A DNA stretch of 64,000 nucleotides, taken from Akebia trifoliata (lineage: Eukaryota > Streptophyta > Magnoliopsida > Ranunculales > Lardizabalaceae). A program made the translations under genes and the position numbers. Each line of letters begins with the position of its first letter. Position 1 is the stretch's first letter. Positions 23,736 to 35,317 of this stretch are shown one piece after another. The notes below the pieces were generated by a model. The model was not told the DNA's origin, ran no database searches, and saw only the letters and a program-made list of their open reading frames with translations. The stretch covers positions 12,934,679-12,998,678 of the forward strand of contig CM030705.1 in assembly GCA_017979445.1 (NCBI GenBank), given 5' to 3'.

Positions 23736-24345
23736 TGGTATGGGTTGCCCTTATTAATTCATAGGGTGCTTTTATAATTACACATCCTTCATTTCCATCG
23801 AAAATTAATCATCTAAAATTAAATTCTTTTAATGTTGATTTCAAATTTTGGTGACTTGTATGACATTATTATTTTTAATTTGAAATTTGTGGGCATTTAT
23901 AAATAGAAATTATTATTTATAAATTGAAGATTTGAGTATTATTTATTATTTAAAAGTGAATTGTATTTTAATTTTCTAAGAAATAATATATTTTATTGTG
24001 TTTGATAAGAAATAGGCATTTGAAACATGCAAACAATGAATACTATGATTGTAAGGGTAATAAAGACAATTTACCAGCTTCAGCAATGTGTAATAAACAT
24101 GATTCAGGATCTAAACAAAAAACTTTTTCAGCACTTAAATTTAGCGCTTATAAGTTTCAGCGCTTAATGTTATTCAGCACTTATTGTTTTCAGTTTAACA
24201 AACAACACCCAAGTCCCATGAGAATCCAATCCGATTGGCTTTTAGAACCCTTTGAACCAATTTGGTCTCTTTTATGATAAAATAATGGATGGTTGGTGTT
24301 GAAGTTGGAGTTGAATTTGGGACCCACAATTAAGAAAAGAGTTGT

Positions 24346-24520
24346 GCTGGGGTGACACAAACGGAAACACAGGGGTGACAAAATGATGTGGTGTCGTGCA
24401 CATTACCGTAGATGCTTTTTTGCGAGATACGAGTAAAAAAACTTCTATGGTTATCTGTGTGCCATCACATCATTTTTTTTCACCCTTGTGTCTCCGTTTG
24501 TGTCAATCCAGCATTTTCCT
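24346..24520. repeat. Hairpin MITE (GGGGTGACACAAACGG family), unit 1 copy
   Basis: The left arm GCTGGGGTGACACAAACGGA pairs with the right arm TCCGTTTGTGTCAATCCAGC. Inner arms TGACAAAATGATGTGG / CATCACATCATTTTTT also pair. The unit 2 copy is at 39281-39450. Non-coding. Confidence 0.7.
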
Positions 24521-24995
24521 TAAGAAAAAGCTAACTTGTGTTGGAGTTGGATATGAAATAGGTTAAGAGTGTGAGGCCAAGAACTTTGGGACACCCTATA
24601 TATTCAACTAATTACATGCTCCATTTGTCCCCACTCCCTCACCTCTCTCCCCATTTGCCCCCACACCCTCTTCAATTTTTGTTGTTGATGACATTGCCTC
24701 TTGACCAAGCCTTCTCATATACTAATTGGAAATGACCTAAATATCCCTTTCTTCAACTTCTAACAAAAAACCTCTAAATTTCTCCCTAAAACCATTCATC
24801 TTCAAGTTCTTCAACTATACAACTAACCATAGTTTGCCTCCACTACAAGAAAATCATGGCTCCACCCTTGTTTGGCCACATGTTTTTGTTGGCACATGAC
24901 ACGTGAATTGATTTTTTTTTGGAAATTGGACTCTCTTTTTTTTAACTAAAATTGTTGCCCACAAGAGAAAATATTTTCTCTTGATTGGTCGTATA

Positions 24996-25233
24996 ATCCT
25001 GATAATATGACTAGTCAGGTGGCATACTCAAATGACTCCATGATGTGGACAAGTTTGAGTACTATAGATCTATATGCCTCGTGATACACTATTGCGTATC
25101 TTGAGGCACTCCCCCATAAAAAATATCTCTAGGGAATAGTGTATCCCGAGGCATACGGATCTACGGTACCCGAACTTGCCATGTCATGGAGTCATTTGAG
25201 TATACCACCTAGTGAGTCATATTATCACAACTC
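24996..25233. repeat. Long-hairpin MITE, unit 1 copy
   Basis: Left arm ATAATATGACTAGTCAGGTGG and right arm CCACCTAGTGAGTCATATTAT, with an inner palindrome around CTCGTGATACACTATTGCGTA and its complement. The unit 2 copy is at 40046-40272. Confidence 0.7.
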
Positions 25234-25282
25234 TATATGATTAGTAAAGAGTCATGATGAATGCACGCGGTCATGGAATGTG

Positions 25283-28200
25283 GTTGATGATCGATGTAAA
25301 CTTGATGTGTAAATTGCAGAAATAGAGATTTAAAATATGGACTTGGGTAAGTCGAATTTGTTTCACAAGGACAGCTGGGATTCACTTAAACTTCGAATTG
25401 AGAACTAAAACAGAGTTTAAAAACAGATTGATTAAAAACAAAACAGATTTGTAACACAATAGAAAATGAAAATTAATTTGTAATTGAAATTAAAAACAGA
25501 AAATAAAGATTGAAGATATAAGAAAGATGGCTTAGAGAAGTCAATTCAGCCATTACAAACCATCCATAATGCAGATTAATTCTAAAAATAACTTAATCCA
25601 TGTAACAAGTCATTGCTCATGGATCGGAAGGTAGAACAGTTTAATCATTGAAGGTAACCAAAGGTTATTCATGAAAATCCTAATTTAATTGAGATTGCCT
25701 AACTTATATTTAAATTCTTCACAGAGCATAGCCATTTTTAAACTTATCTAAGTAATGGCTATCAAAGTTTGAATTAGCAATATAAGTTAGATTATCTAAT
25801 CATAGAAGAATTTCCAGAATAATTAACATGTAAAGCAAGAATTTAGAATTAAAACTACATTAGAGGGATGAATTTGCTCTAGCATTCTTGACCTCTCTAA
25901 GGAGAGTCTAACCACTCATTGTAAGGTTCATAGTTACAGTAAAAATAAATAAAACAATAGATGGAGAAGAGAATGTAAAATAGGGTTGCAACTTGATTCC
26001 TTCTTTGATGGCCTCTCAACAGAGTTACAATAAGAACTAATGGGGGAAACTAACTCAATCACTCTTGATGCTCTCACTACAATTAAGAGTTCTCTCAAAG
26101 AATCAAAGAAACTACAAAAAATTGTAAAGAATTTATACTAAGAGAAATAGAGATGATCCCCTTATTTGAAATCAACCCTCTAATTTATAACATTCGTAAC
26201 CGGGTTATTGAGTCGAATTTTCGGATGATTCGATTTGAAAGGATCATGTAGACGCCCCAATTTGCACGAACCCATAGGAAAATCCAAATTTTCTCGAATT
26301 AATTTCGATTAAAAACTCAAGTTCTTCGACGGACCCACATTGCTATTTTGCATCATTTTCATGCATACATGCATCATCTCATATCATTGCATGCCCATGC
26401 CTTGTCCCTAATCCACTTAAACCTATGCCCATCACCCAAACCCAAATCCAAATCCATATCCCAAATCCAAATCCAAGTCCATATCCCAAACCCAAACCCA
26501 AGTCCATTCTCTCACCCCTTATATGATGACACATGTTGATATCTCATAAGCCCCCAATACCCAATGCATCATCTAATTGGAGGGTCAACTTTCCCTTTGT
26601 GAAAACTCAAGAATGCCCTTCTCAAAAGGTTTAGTCAAACCAAAAAGGTTGTTTGGTCTTTGGTAATAATCCATAAAGGTGAGGGAACTTCCCATTATAC
26701 CCTCAAAAGGTGGGAATCTTCAAGTACATACATGGAGTTCTCCCATTGGTCCATTTCAAAATTATACTTCTACCCTTACTTTATTTGTTATTTACAAATG
26801 AACCAAAGTCTACTTTTCACCTACCACTTCACCTTTACACATGTCATCCTCCTATTCAGCCTCCTAAATGTGCTTTTGTTTTCCCATTGGTCCATTTCAA
26901 AACTACACTTCCACCCTTGCTTTATGAGTTATTTACAAATAAACCAAGATCTACTTTTTACCTACCACTCCACCTTTACACATGTCACTCCCCCATTCAC
27001 CCTCCCAAAAGTACTTTTGTTCTCTCACCTCTATTTACCAAAAAACCAAGGATCAAAACATGCTTTTAGGGTTTCTTCACAAATGTCATCTTTACCCCCA
27101 TACAAATGAAAAATTCAAAAAGAAATAACCTAAATCTCATGTCCATTTTCTTCATTTTTAGGGTTGGACCACTTTATCCCCAAAAGTCTTCCAAAAACTC
27201 TATAAATACCTTCAATTTCCATGAACAACTCATGCTCTCAAGCCCCCATCTCTCAACCTAAAACTCTACAAAAATTCCTACTCATTCTCTCATCTTCTAA
27301 ACTTCAACTCAACCCTTAACCATCTCATTCATCTCTCAAGCCTACTCTTCAAGGTCCAAGTTCACCATCAAGGGACAAGGTAGGGTTTAAGATGTAGTTT
27401 ACTTATTTCAAAGTTTGCATTCTCTTCTTCTAACCCTCTCTTTATTTTATTTTTAGAAAGTCTTAGGATGTAATGTATACCCTCTCCCATCCCCGGTAGA
27501 TTGGACTAAGGTTCGATCGAAAGGATGGGGGTTGAAGCCCTTTTCACCTCAATCTCATGCATCATATTGTACACAATGCACACACTCACCTATGCATGGC
27601 AATGATGAAGAAATGTGTCACCCTCTTGATGGGGTGAAACACTAAGTTTCTAGCCATGCATACATGCATCATGGTTGTGGCCTTAAGGGAACTCCATCAT
27701 GGAGTCTCTCTAAAAGTTCAAACCTACATTTATATTCATAAATTTAATGTGGCTACATGGGTCATTCTTTTCCATAGAATGCCCCTAATGTCATGTTAAA
27801 AATCAAAAACCCTTTGTTAAGGGAATATTCCACTTAATGCACACACCACTCTTACCATACATTCTCATGCATTTTAATATTTGTTTTCTTAAATTTTTTA
27901 CAAAATAAAATGGCCAAGCAAGGTAACCACCTTTGGTGGAGAGGATGGGGTGCCTAACACCTTCCCCATCCTCTAATCGGACCTCCTTACCTAGATCTTA
28001 GGTAGACCTTGCCCTTTCCAACAAATGAGAGTCACTACAATGCCATGGAAAAAATGGTTTTCAAAAAATCAATTCGGGTGCCCATTCACACCCATTTCCA
28101 AAAAAGAATGGTGGCGACTCCAAACAATGTAGTATTGAGGTTCATTGTGAACATTTCATGTCTACAGATCAGTTAGTTACAACGGCCGAAGCATCTGGAG

Positions 28201-28520
28201 TATTCACTGCTAATCTCGAGGCAAGATGGCTCTAGATCACCGAGGCACACTAGGGAGACATCGCGGCGCGGTGACGTTGCAACTTTTGCTGCTCATCTTT
28301 GGTTGGTTGCTCTCTCTTTGCTTGCACATTGTAATGACACTTGTTATATGATTTGTTGGCTTTCAAATGTGCCTTATTTACCTGCAATTAGTAAGAATTC
28401 TCATTTGCTTCATTAATTTGAAAAATTAATATAATTTGCTTTTATTTATAGGAACTAACATTTAAACGTTGATAATCTTCGTGAATTTACGGTCCCAGAA
28501 TCGAATTATTGGGACCTTAT
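25283..28520. mobile_element. Unit 1-specific 3.2 kb insertion carrying a nested solo LTR
   Basis: In unit 2, TGGAATGTGG (to 40331) joins almost directly to TGGCGTGGCAAGG. In unit 1 these words are separated by 25283-28520. About 1.3 kb of this is unidentified AT-rich sequence (25283-26246 and 28172-28520) and the rest is the solo LTR at 26247-28166. Termini of the outer insertion could not be assigned to a superfamily, and a deletion from unit 2 is the alternative. Confidence 0.55.
26247..28166 (+). mobile_element. Solo LTR with perfect target duplication (Ty3/gypsy-type)
   Basis: Begins TGTAGACGCCCCAATTTG and ends CATTTCATGTCTACA (TG..CA with short inverted termini). It is flanked by GATCA at 26242-26246 and 28167-28171. 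Its length of 1,920 bp, the internal TATAAATACC near 27202, and the GTGGCGACTCC-type phrase near the end fit a large plant gypsy LTR. No internal domain remains, so it arose by LTR-LTR recombination. The 59805-61600 element is a relative in inverse orientation. The 149-codon ORF at 26660-27109 lies inside and is not a gene. Confidence 0.88.
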
Positions 28521-29165
28521 TAGTTGGCGTGGCAAGGACACAGAACCATAGATAGTTTTCATCGGGATACATAAGAAGAAAGATTAGTGGTTATGTGCCC
28601 TTGCCATGTCAACCGCATACCAAGACCGCATGCATTATCATTATTCTTAGTAGAATAGGGACTTGTATATGCATTAGGCACTTCGAGTTCCAAAAGGAAA
28701 CAAATGTTACTGTTCAACTTCAACACGAATGCAAGGACGTGGATTTGATAAGAACCAAACTTTATTTAAAGGGCATATGTGGAGTTGAGAAATCCATCTA
28801 CAATGATCAATTTTGATGGACATCACCATTTATGAATACGTGTTCTTCCTTCTTTATCTATCTCTACCTTTTCTTTCATTGGCAACGACACACAACATTC
28901 CATGTATTGTTGCTGCTAACACATTCAATGTTGACCCCTTACACGAGCAGCCAACCCTTTCTTCTTTTAAATCTTTTTTTATTGGAAATCCCTTCTCCAA
29001 TGGTTTGCACACATGAACACAACACTATCTAATTTTCTTTTTGAAATTTCTTTCTAAATACGTCTGCTGATCGAGCATGGGTTACAATTTTTTGTTATGT
29101 GCTACAATAATTTCTTTTGAAGCGTATATGCACTACAATAATTGAGCATGGGTTACAATTTTTTG
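28521..29165. other. Unit-shared DNA, no confident gene
   Basis: Collinear with 40331-40880. It includes a short hairpin at about 28520-28615 (GGCGTGGCAAGGACACAG and GCCCTTGCCATGTCAAC arms). It also holds a 67-codon ORF with a hydrophobic N-terminus (28813-29016) that is not supported as a gene. Confidence 0.45.
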
Positions 29166-29169
29166 TTAT

Positions 29170-29515
29170 GTGGTTAAACTTGAATAACTTTATAAGTTGC
29201 CTTCATACCCACCAAATGTGGGATGACGCCAGAACATAATTTAATTTATTTTTCTTTTTGTGGTAATTGAACCCGATGTTACTTTGCAAGCTGCCTATGT
29301 GCCCAATGTGGGAACAAGCCATAATATAGTTTAATGATTTTTTTCGGTAACTAAATCTAGTATAACTTTGCAAGCTACCTATGTACCCAATATGAAATCA
29401 AGCCAGAAGATAGTTAATTTTTTTTTTTTTTTTTACTATAGTTGAACTTGGTGTAACTTTGTAGGCTGCTTACATTCCCAATATGAGATAAAATCAGAAT
29501 GTAGTTCAACATTTT
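29170..29515 (-). repeat. Four tandem units of about 85-95 bp, retroelement-linked
   Basis: Each unit reads TTGAACTTGGTGTAACTTTG, GCTGCCTATGTACCCAATG, ATCAAGCCAGAACATAGTT with variation. The unit 2 array is at 42045-42375. The GGCTGCCTACGTACC..AATCAAGCCA..GTAGTTC theme recurs in internal regions of plant Ty3/gypsy (Tat-lineage) elements, from family knowledge, which agrees with the adjacent gag remnant. Confidence 0.65.
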
Positions 29516-29559
29516 CATTTAAATTATTTTATAGATGAAAACCAGGCTAAAGACCGTCA

Positions 29560-31800
29560 TCAACACCAGTGATTTGATTATGCATGACAGGGCATGACTT
29601 TGATTTTATTTCAACCTTGACATTTTAGTCATAATTGTTGGAAATTTCCAAGGTGTGTTAGATTTTGGAAGTCTTCTTCAGTGATTGAAGTACATTGTTG
29701 AGGCTGAATCGCCCTGGTGCATCTTTTGCAATCAAGACGTCGCTTCCTACTTTAGATTGTTTTCCGTCAAAGTTTAGAGTTGTGAAGTAGTTGGCTAACT
29801 CGTCATCATTATTTTCTTTCAATGTATCAACTAAGATGGACAATTCTTTCTTTATTTTCTTTGACCTAGCTTTGGGTAAAGTCTTCTTTATATCAGACAT
29901 TGCCCTTGAACAGAGCAAGGTTGATAGATTGGGATTTTCTTTTCTTTGATTTGTGATTATCATGTAAGCTTCACCTTGGACGTGAGCAGGCTATAGGTCT
30001 TGATGTATAGATTGTAGCATCACAAGTGCATGCTCCAACGTTGATGAACACAAACTTCTATTTGAAGAATATTGTGGTTGTAGAGGTAGATAGGGAATGA
30101 TTTTTCCTGGCTTGATGATGCATCCAATTTTGGTTCAAGATCACATGAGTAAATGAATTCGAATGTAGATCGTTTTAGCATGGGCAATACTTTTTTATAT
30201 TTGGAAAATGAAGTCAATGCTTCAAACGAGCTTGTCAAATGTATTGGATCATTAGTCACAAATGTAGTTGTTTTCATGTTTGTAGCAGCCAGATGGTTAT
30301 CAGGTCCGAGTTCAATTTTCCCTTAACGCACCAAGTCAATGATTTCTTCCTTTAGAGTGCAATACTTTTCAAGTGGGTGACTAATCACTCGATGGTAATG
30401 ACAGTACCCTAGATGTTTCTCATTTCCTATTATTTCTAACTTGTTGGAAGGAGTCAGCTCGATCACAACAAATTTTAGCAAGTTATCGAACATGTTGGGA
30501 TATTAGACTGGTGAAAAGGGTTTTTATCTCAAGTTCTTTTGGGGTTATCAAAGTTTCCTCTTATCAATCATTGGCTATCTTCTTATCTTTTTCGTCGGTA
30601 TTTTCGTCGATGAAGTAAATATGACATTTTCTTCTTTGAAAAGTACTTCTTCCTCCAATATATACTTTTTAGGTGTTCTTGGTCGTAAAACCCTTGCATA
30701 GCGATACTTTGTTCCATATCATGAACTCGAATTTTCAATTCTTCAAATGAATGGGGCTTGATTTCTTTTAGGATGTAGAAAAATTCCTAGTCTATCCCAT
30801 TGATGCACATCTCCAACGTTCAATGTACTCAATGACTGGCTCCTCCTTTATCTGTTATGTAGTGACGAGTTCTACCATGCTTACTGTCCTTGCGGTGTCA
30901 TAGAAATGATCGAGGAATTCTCTTTCAAGTTAGTCCCAATTGGATTGCCCTTTCTTTCAAGTTGTTAAAATTTCGACGACTAGTACCTTGTTGGAAAACG
31001 TATTTACTCGATGCATTGAGTATAAAGCTTTGAGTAAACGATTGAGCATTGTGGCACACCCCCACAACTATTGAGCATGGATGGTGTTAGTGATCATTGC
31101 CTATAACTGTTAGACAAAGAGCGAGGCAACAAATCCTTGTAGTGGGTCTTGCATAGTATGGCACGATGTAGAGTGGTCTCCTTGTTGCCTATATTCACAC
31201 AAAGTTGTGTACATTTTGAGAGTGAATCCTAGAAGATGTAAGAGACTAACGCTTGATTTGATCATTTTGTCCTTTTGTTCTTGATGACTAACTAGGGTGG
31301 CAATTTGAATATTTTTTTTCCTCGATCGTCTTTGTCAACCTGTTAATGGTGTATGCCATCTAGGCTAGTTGTTCTTCCATCGTTAGTGCTCCAACTATCA
31401 TCACCACTTTGATGGAAGTGTGAGTCTACGATGGGAAAGTTATTGATAGAGATCCATACTATTCCTTGTTTGAATTCGAATCGGATCCAAAATTTGATCA
31501 TTCGTCTTCCATAATGTCTATCCACTCAATTTTTGTTGTAGGTGTCATTTTTTTTACATGCCTTTTGAAGTGATGATGAAGAGGCTCAACTAGTTGGGAG
31601 CCACCAGTCTTTATCATGGTTCACGTCACAAGATGATAGCGATTGACAACCTGAGTAGATTCAAAGTTGAAGTAAATGTGTTAATTACCTTTCTCTGTAG
31701 TAACAAGTGCAATAATGTTGGTGTTGCGAGGTGCCATTGTTGTTGTTGATGTTTTTATCGTTGATTGAAAGATGAGTGGCTTAATTGGTCCCACTGGGCA
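29560..31800 (-). pseudogene. Degenerate Ty3/gypsy gag region, unit 1
   Basis: Minus-strand pieces in order of transcription are IRVHDMEQSIAMQ (near 30700), HYHRVISHPLEKYCTLKEE (near 30330-30400), a block starting MKTTTFVTNDPIHLTSS (30277-30020) and an SRAMSDIKKTLPKARSKK block (29963-29658). The HDMELSIA and KYHRVISHPVEKC phrases are hallmarks of gag polyproteins in one group of plant gypsy elements. Stops and frameshifts break the frame many times and no reverse transcriptase or integrase is seen. The unit 2 copy at 42400-44700 is collinear, so the element predates the segmental duplication. Confidence 0.7.
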
Positions 31801-31804
31801 TGTC

Positions 31805-32045
31805 AGAAATTTGTCAAAATTAAATTTCACAAATCTACTTCAAGATACGTGAAACAATATCGCAAATAATATTATTGATTTTGATAAAATGGATATACAA
31901 ATCTTAGTAGTATCCTTTGATTAATTGTCAAGTACAACAAAAATAGTATGTGTAGTTGTGTTCTCTTTAGGCTTTGCACTTGATCGGTTGAGAAGGATCT
32001 TTAAATTTGTGGACGATTGTTTGGAATGATTGATCTTCCATAATG
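31805..32045 (-). repeat. Truncated 5' LTR of the gypsy element, unit 1
   Basis: Corresponds to the start of the LTR at 44717. The phrase TTTGTCAAAATTAAATTTCAC, a primer-binding-site-like TGGTCCCACTGGGCATG just left of it, and AAATCTACTTCAAGATACG are shared. After about 32044 it joins sequence that in unit 2 lies about 1.5 kb further on (near 46520), so most of the LTR is deleted here. Confidence 0.65.
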
Positions 32046-32429
32046 TGATGTGTAAGTAGTTGCTCCTTTTGCATAAAATAAGATATTTCGAGCTACTCCA
32101 ATCCAAGGCTTCAAATTTGCATCTTATTTATTTTGAAGACTTTGAACCACTTTTAAATTCCAACCAGCCTCATCTTCAAATCACTATTCATTCTCTAAAA
32201 TACTTTTCACTTACTCACAAAATAAAAGGGGAATATAATAGGTAGGAGATAAAAATGATATTTAAAACATGTTCCACAGAAGAAGAAGAAGAAAAAAAAA
32301 ATGTCAAAACTGGCACTTACAAAAAAAATGGGGATATAATAAGTATTTTAAAAAGGTAAACAATGATAAAATTCTCTCTTAACTCTACATATGAAGATGC
32401 GAACAATGATACATAGATGAAATCTTCAT

Positions 32430-32760
32430 TTTGAAGCCTAGTTGGAGTTTTGTTTGGAGAGCTCCATCTCTAAATATAGTGATTTGAAGTCCCATTGTGA
32501 TGAGCAAATGAAAAGAACATATAAAAGAGAGCAAGAGTTTAACGTGGTTCGGTCATTGTGACCTACATCCACAAGAAGGATGATGATGAGTTTTTTATTA
32601 TACCGTGCTTCTCCCAATTCACTCATATAAATAGGGTAAATGGAAGATCCTAAAAGAATCAATTATAGTAAGATAGGATCAATTACAATAGAAAATGCCA
32701 TAGGAGAATATCAAGAAAAAGGAAAATGCTAACCATTAGTAGAACCTTCCATATTCCAAC
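32430..32760. repeat. Dispersed LTR-like repeat (AACGTGGTTCGG phrase)
   Basis: Contains AGAGTTTAACGTGGTTCGGTC and CTACATCCACAAGAAGG, phrases common in plant dispersed repeats and copia-like LTRs. The unit 2 copy is at 46870-47300. No gene. Confidence 0.45.
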
Positions 32761-32816
32761 ACATTGGAATCGCTCTTAGTAATACCTCTACCAATATGTC
32801 TAAAACTAAGGAAATC

Positions 32817-33182
32817 TGATATGTGCCACTTTACATGCTGTTATTGAGTGGCATAGTGGGTGGTTGAGTCTGTTATTGAGTCTGCTATTGAGTGGCATAG
32901 TGGGTGGTTGAGTCTATTGTTGAGTCTGCTATTGAGTGGCATAGTGGGTGGTTGAGTCAGTTATTGAGTAAGCATGAGTGGCATAGTGGGTGTTTGAGTC
33001 TGCTTTGAGTGGCATAGTGGGTGTCATTCTTTTTCCTATTCTTCAGCATTTCCTATTCCTTGTTGTTACTATTGTATGGCTATATATAGCCTGAATGAGT
33101 TCACTAAATTTATGTTGTTTATTCATCAATCAATCCTCTCTTTCTCCAATTCCCTTTCTTTATTTAAAATTCCTTCTTATCA
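32817..33182 (+). mobile_element. Small solo LTR (TRIM/copia-like) with 5-bp target duplication
   Basis: Begins TGATATGTGCCAC and ends CTTCTTATCA. It is flanked by AAATC at 32812-32816 and 33183-33187. Unit 2 (near 47361) and the related block near 20250 show the uninterrupted site GGAAATCATCTTTC or a close variant. A TATATATAGCC promoter-like word lies near 33080. The 366-bp size suits a TRIM or small copia LTR. The left half holds a minisatellite. Confidence 0.85.
32845..33025. repeat. Minisatellite inside the small LTR
   Basis: At least five copies of GAGTGGCATAGTGGGTGGTTG separated by GAGTCTGTTATT / GAGTCTGCTATT sub-repeats. Unit length alternates because the sub-repeat number varies. 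Confidence 0.8.
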
Positions 33183-33444
33183 AAATCATCTTTCATAAAT
33201 GCAAATTAAGTCTTTGACACACCTTGTAACTAAGTTCAGATTTCATAATTGTTCAGCGGTGGATCAATTTGATTGATTCAGACAAATTCAGAGAAGTTTT
33301 GTCAAAAGTCAACAAAATTTTGGAGATTATACAACATATTTTTTTTGGGTTTCATACCAATGCACATCATCTTCAACCTTTCTAAAAATCACATCTTCTT
33401 ATTGTTTGAAAAACAATTGAAGGTGAACCCACTATAAGTACTAA

Positions 33445-33625
33445 TTCCTCAGAGGTCACCCGTGAGTGAACACCCTCACTTACTTGGTGTGTGTGATGTT
33501 CGTGTGTTGCACGTGACCCAAGACTAGTCCTTGGACAAGACCTTGGTCTATGAACTGGGCAAAGCCCAGAGACAAGCCCGGTTTGCTATTCTATAAGGAT
33601 ACCTGATTATCAAAAAAAAAAAAAA
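33445..33625 (+). repeat. SINE-like polyA-tailed repeat
   Basis: Opposite-orientation relative of 19256-19440. It runs from GGTCACCCGTGAGTG through CACCCTCACTTAC to GATACCTGATTATC and a run of A. The unit 2 counterpart is at 47630-47825. Confidence 0.5.
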
Positions 33626-34114
33626 CAATTAAAGGTGAAGGGTAAAAATGTTACCATTTTTCATGTTTAATTGAAGAATCATCGGTTAATTCATCAACTC
33701 GTTGATTTAGTCATCGTCTAATCCCTAATTTAGAGAATTTTATGAATTTAAAGAATGTTGTGACTATGCACCTTGGAGGAAGACGCAATGAGAGAAGAGA
33801 GAGAAAACAAGATTGGGTATCTAAGATTTTTTCTGAATCCATGACCTTGACTTTTATTCCAAGGCTCCAAATTAATGGCCTTGACTTTAATTCCAGGAAC
33901 GAAGACCTAATTTTACATTTATTCAGGGGGATTAACCTCGTTTCCAACTTTTAGGTGTGTGATTTATATTTTATAATCATGAAAAAGAAACTCTTAAACA
34001 AACACAGAATCGAATCGTTAAAACATGAATTCCTACTATTGAATTTTTGGAATTCGATGGCCAAGATTGAGTATTTGTTTATGAGTTTCTTTTCATAAGA
34101 GTCCAACAATCCCA

Positions 34115-34118
<4 letters not shown>

Positions 34119-34153
<35 letters not shown>
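34119..34153 (+). promoter_or_regulatory. TA-repeat core promoter of the second RING gene
   Basis: An uninterrupted (TA)n run ends 46 bp upstream of the ATG, followed by CGTCCTCGCCGTCCACTTCTC. The equivalent stretch at 56816-56832 is much shorter, so the TATA region is length-variable between the two B genes. Confidence 0.5.
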
Positions 34154-34198
34154 GTCCTCGCCGTCCACTTCTCCATTTTGTGCTTGCTTGCAAGAAAC

Positions 34199-34699
34199 AT
34201 GGCTTCTTTGTCACAATTCTTCTCTATTATCTGCACAATAATTATCCTCCTCTTCTCTATATTTCCTCGTGATGTTGTCAGCTTAGTCCGATTCTTCAAC
34301 AGGATTGTGTGGAGGTCTCGTAAGCATCCGATCGCAGGTACATATCTAGACTTGGTTGAAGCAAAGCACCCAACAATCCATTATAAGATTGAATCAAAGC
34401 TGGAATTAATCGAATGCACCGTTTGCTTATCAAATATTGAGGAAGGAGAAGAGATCAGGGAGTTGCGATGCCAACACTTGTTTCACAAAGATTGTGTTGA
34501 TAGTTGGATAAAGAACGATAATTGGGCCAAGTGTCCATTGTGCCGGATGTCTGTCTTACCGGAAAAGATCGTGATGGAGTACCATCATCATCATAATCAC
34601 TGCTTGCAAATCCAGCCACAAAATGATGGAAATGATGAGCAGCTGATTTTCTTCTTATCTGCTGTTGATGATGGTAATTTAGATAGATTCTTGTGTTAG
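34199..34699 (+). CDS. RING-H2 E3 ubiquitin ligase, type B, intact
   Basis: Predicted 166-residue single-exon protein. It has a hydrophobic N-terminal segment (about 7-33) and then a RING-H2 domain. The ligands are C73, C76, C91, H93, H96, C99, C112 and C115, with the activating Arg after CPLC. The loop between the sixth and seventh ligands is one residue longer (Asn in NDNWAKC) than in the other copies, owing to an extra AAT codon near 34520. A His-rich cluster (about 129-134) lies beyond the RING. The ATG was chosen because MASLSQ is conserved and the upstream seven codons run into the leader. It closely resembles 56880-57377. Likely a membrane-associated E3 ligase; substrate unknown. Confidence 0.9.
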   Translation: MASLSQFFSIICTIIILLFSIFPRDVVSLVRFFNRIVWRSRKHPIAGTYLDLVEAKHPTIHYKIESKLELIECTVCLSNIEEGEEIRELRCQHLFHKDCVDSWIKNDNWAKCPLCRMSVLPEKIVMEYHHHHNHCLQIQPQNDGNDEQLIFFLSAVDDGNLDRFLC

Positions 34700-35317
34700 T
34701 CTACTTGGAATTTGACAGTTTCCACCATAGTGTTTTTTTACATATGGATTGTTACATGTTTGCAATCTATCCTTCCAATAAATAAAAATTGTATCAGCAA
34801 GCGATTTGCTCCCTTTTTATTGTCTGAATGGTGTGTTTTAATTTTTTAATTGGGGTGTGTTAAATAATTTATGAAATTAGGATGTAATATGTAAAAGTTA
34901 GGGTGCAAATAGCAGCCATATAAATTTATTTGAATTATTAAATCTGCTTTATCGTATAGTAATCAATGTCAAAATAAAATACTGATCATGAAAAATAATT
35001 TCTTCATCGTACGAAGTCCTGTTCAAGCTTTGTTGCTAAACAATATCTTTTGAATCTTTGGGTGCATTTATATTATATTATAAAAGAAAAATGCTGAAAT
35101 GACACAAAGCATTTATTGCGATTCTCACAAGTCTGACTGGGATGTGCACATAACCATAGATGTGTTTCCTCGTGATGTGCACATTACAAAATCGTCAACT
35201 ATACATTTATTGTAAAAGTGAGGAGTTTGCCAAAATCTTCAAAGACCATTAATCAAGTGTTGACTTAATTTGAGGTTAGAAATGAATAAACTTGATGTAT
35301 TTCCAATATACAATATA

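Larger units (their letters stand above)
18045..34811. repeat. Tandem segmental duplication, unit 1
   Basis: This block is collinear with 34812-57556 (unit 2) and its start with 57557-64000 (unit 3). Paired landmarks in unit 1 / unit 2 are the type A RING gene (18555 / 36309), a polyA-tailed GC-rich repeat (19256 / 36590), LINE remnant (21150 / 37915), hairpins (24346 / 39281; 24996 / 40046), gag remnant (29560 / 42400), and the type B RING gene (34199 / 56880). Differences are large indels, mostly transposon insertions and deletions. Confidence 0.85.

Noticed and set aside
26660..27109. 149-codon ORF on the + strand with internal repeats
   Set aside because: It lies wholly inside the solo LTR 26247-28166, overlaps a second frame of similar length, and reflects a duplicated TCCCATTGGTCCATTTC segment.
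28813..29016. 67-codon ORF with signal-peptide-like start, also present at 40622-40825
   Set aside because: The second copy shifts frame near the end. Conservation is explained by the recent segmental duplication and no family is recognised.
32845..33025. Regularly spaced repeats considered as a CRISPR-like array
   Set aside because: The spacers are themselves repeats, the context is a eukaryotic LTR, and no cas genes are present.
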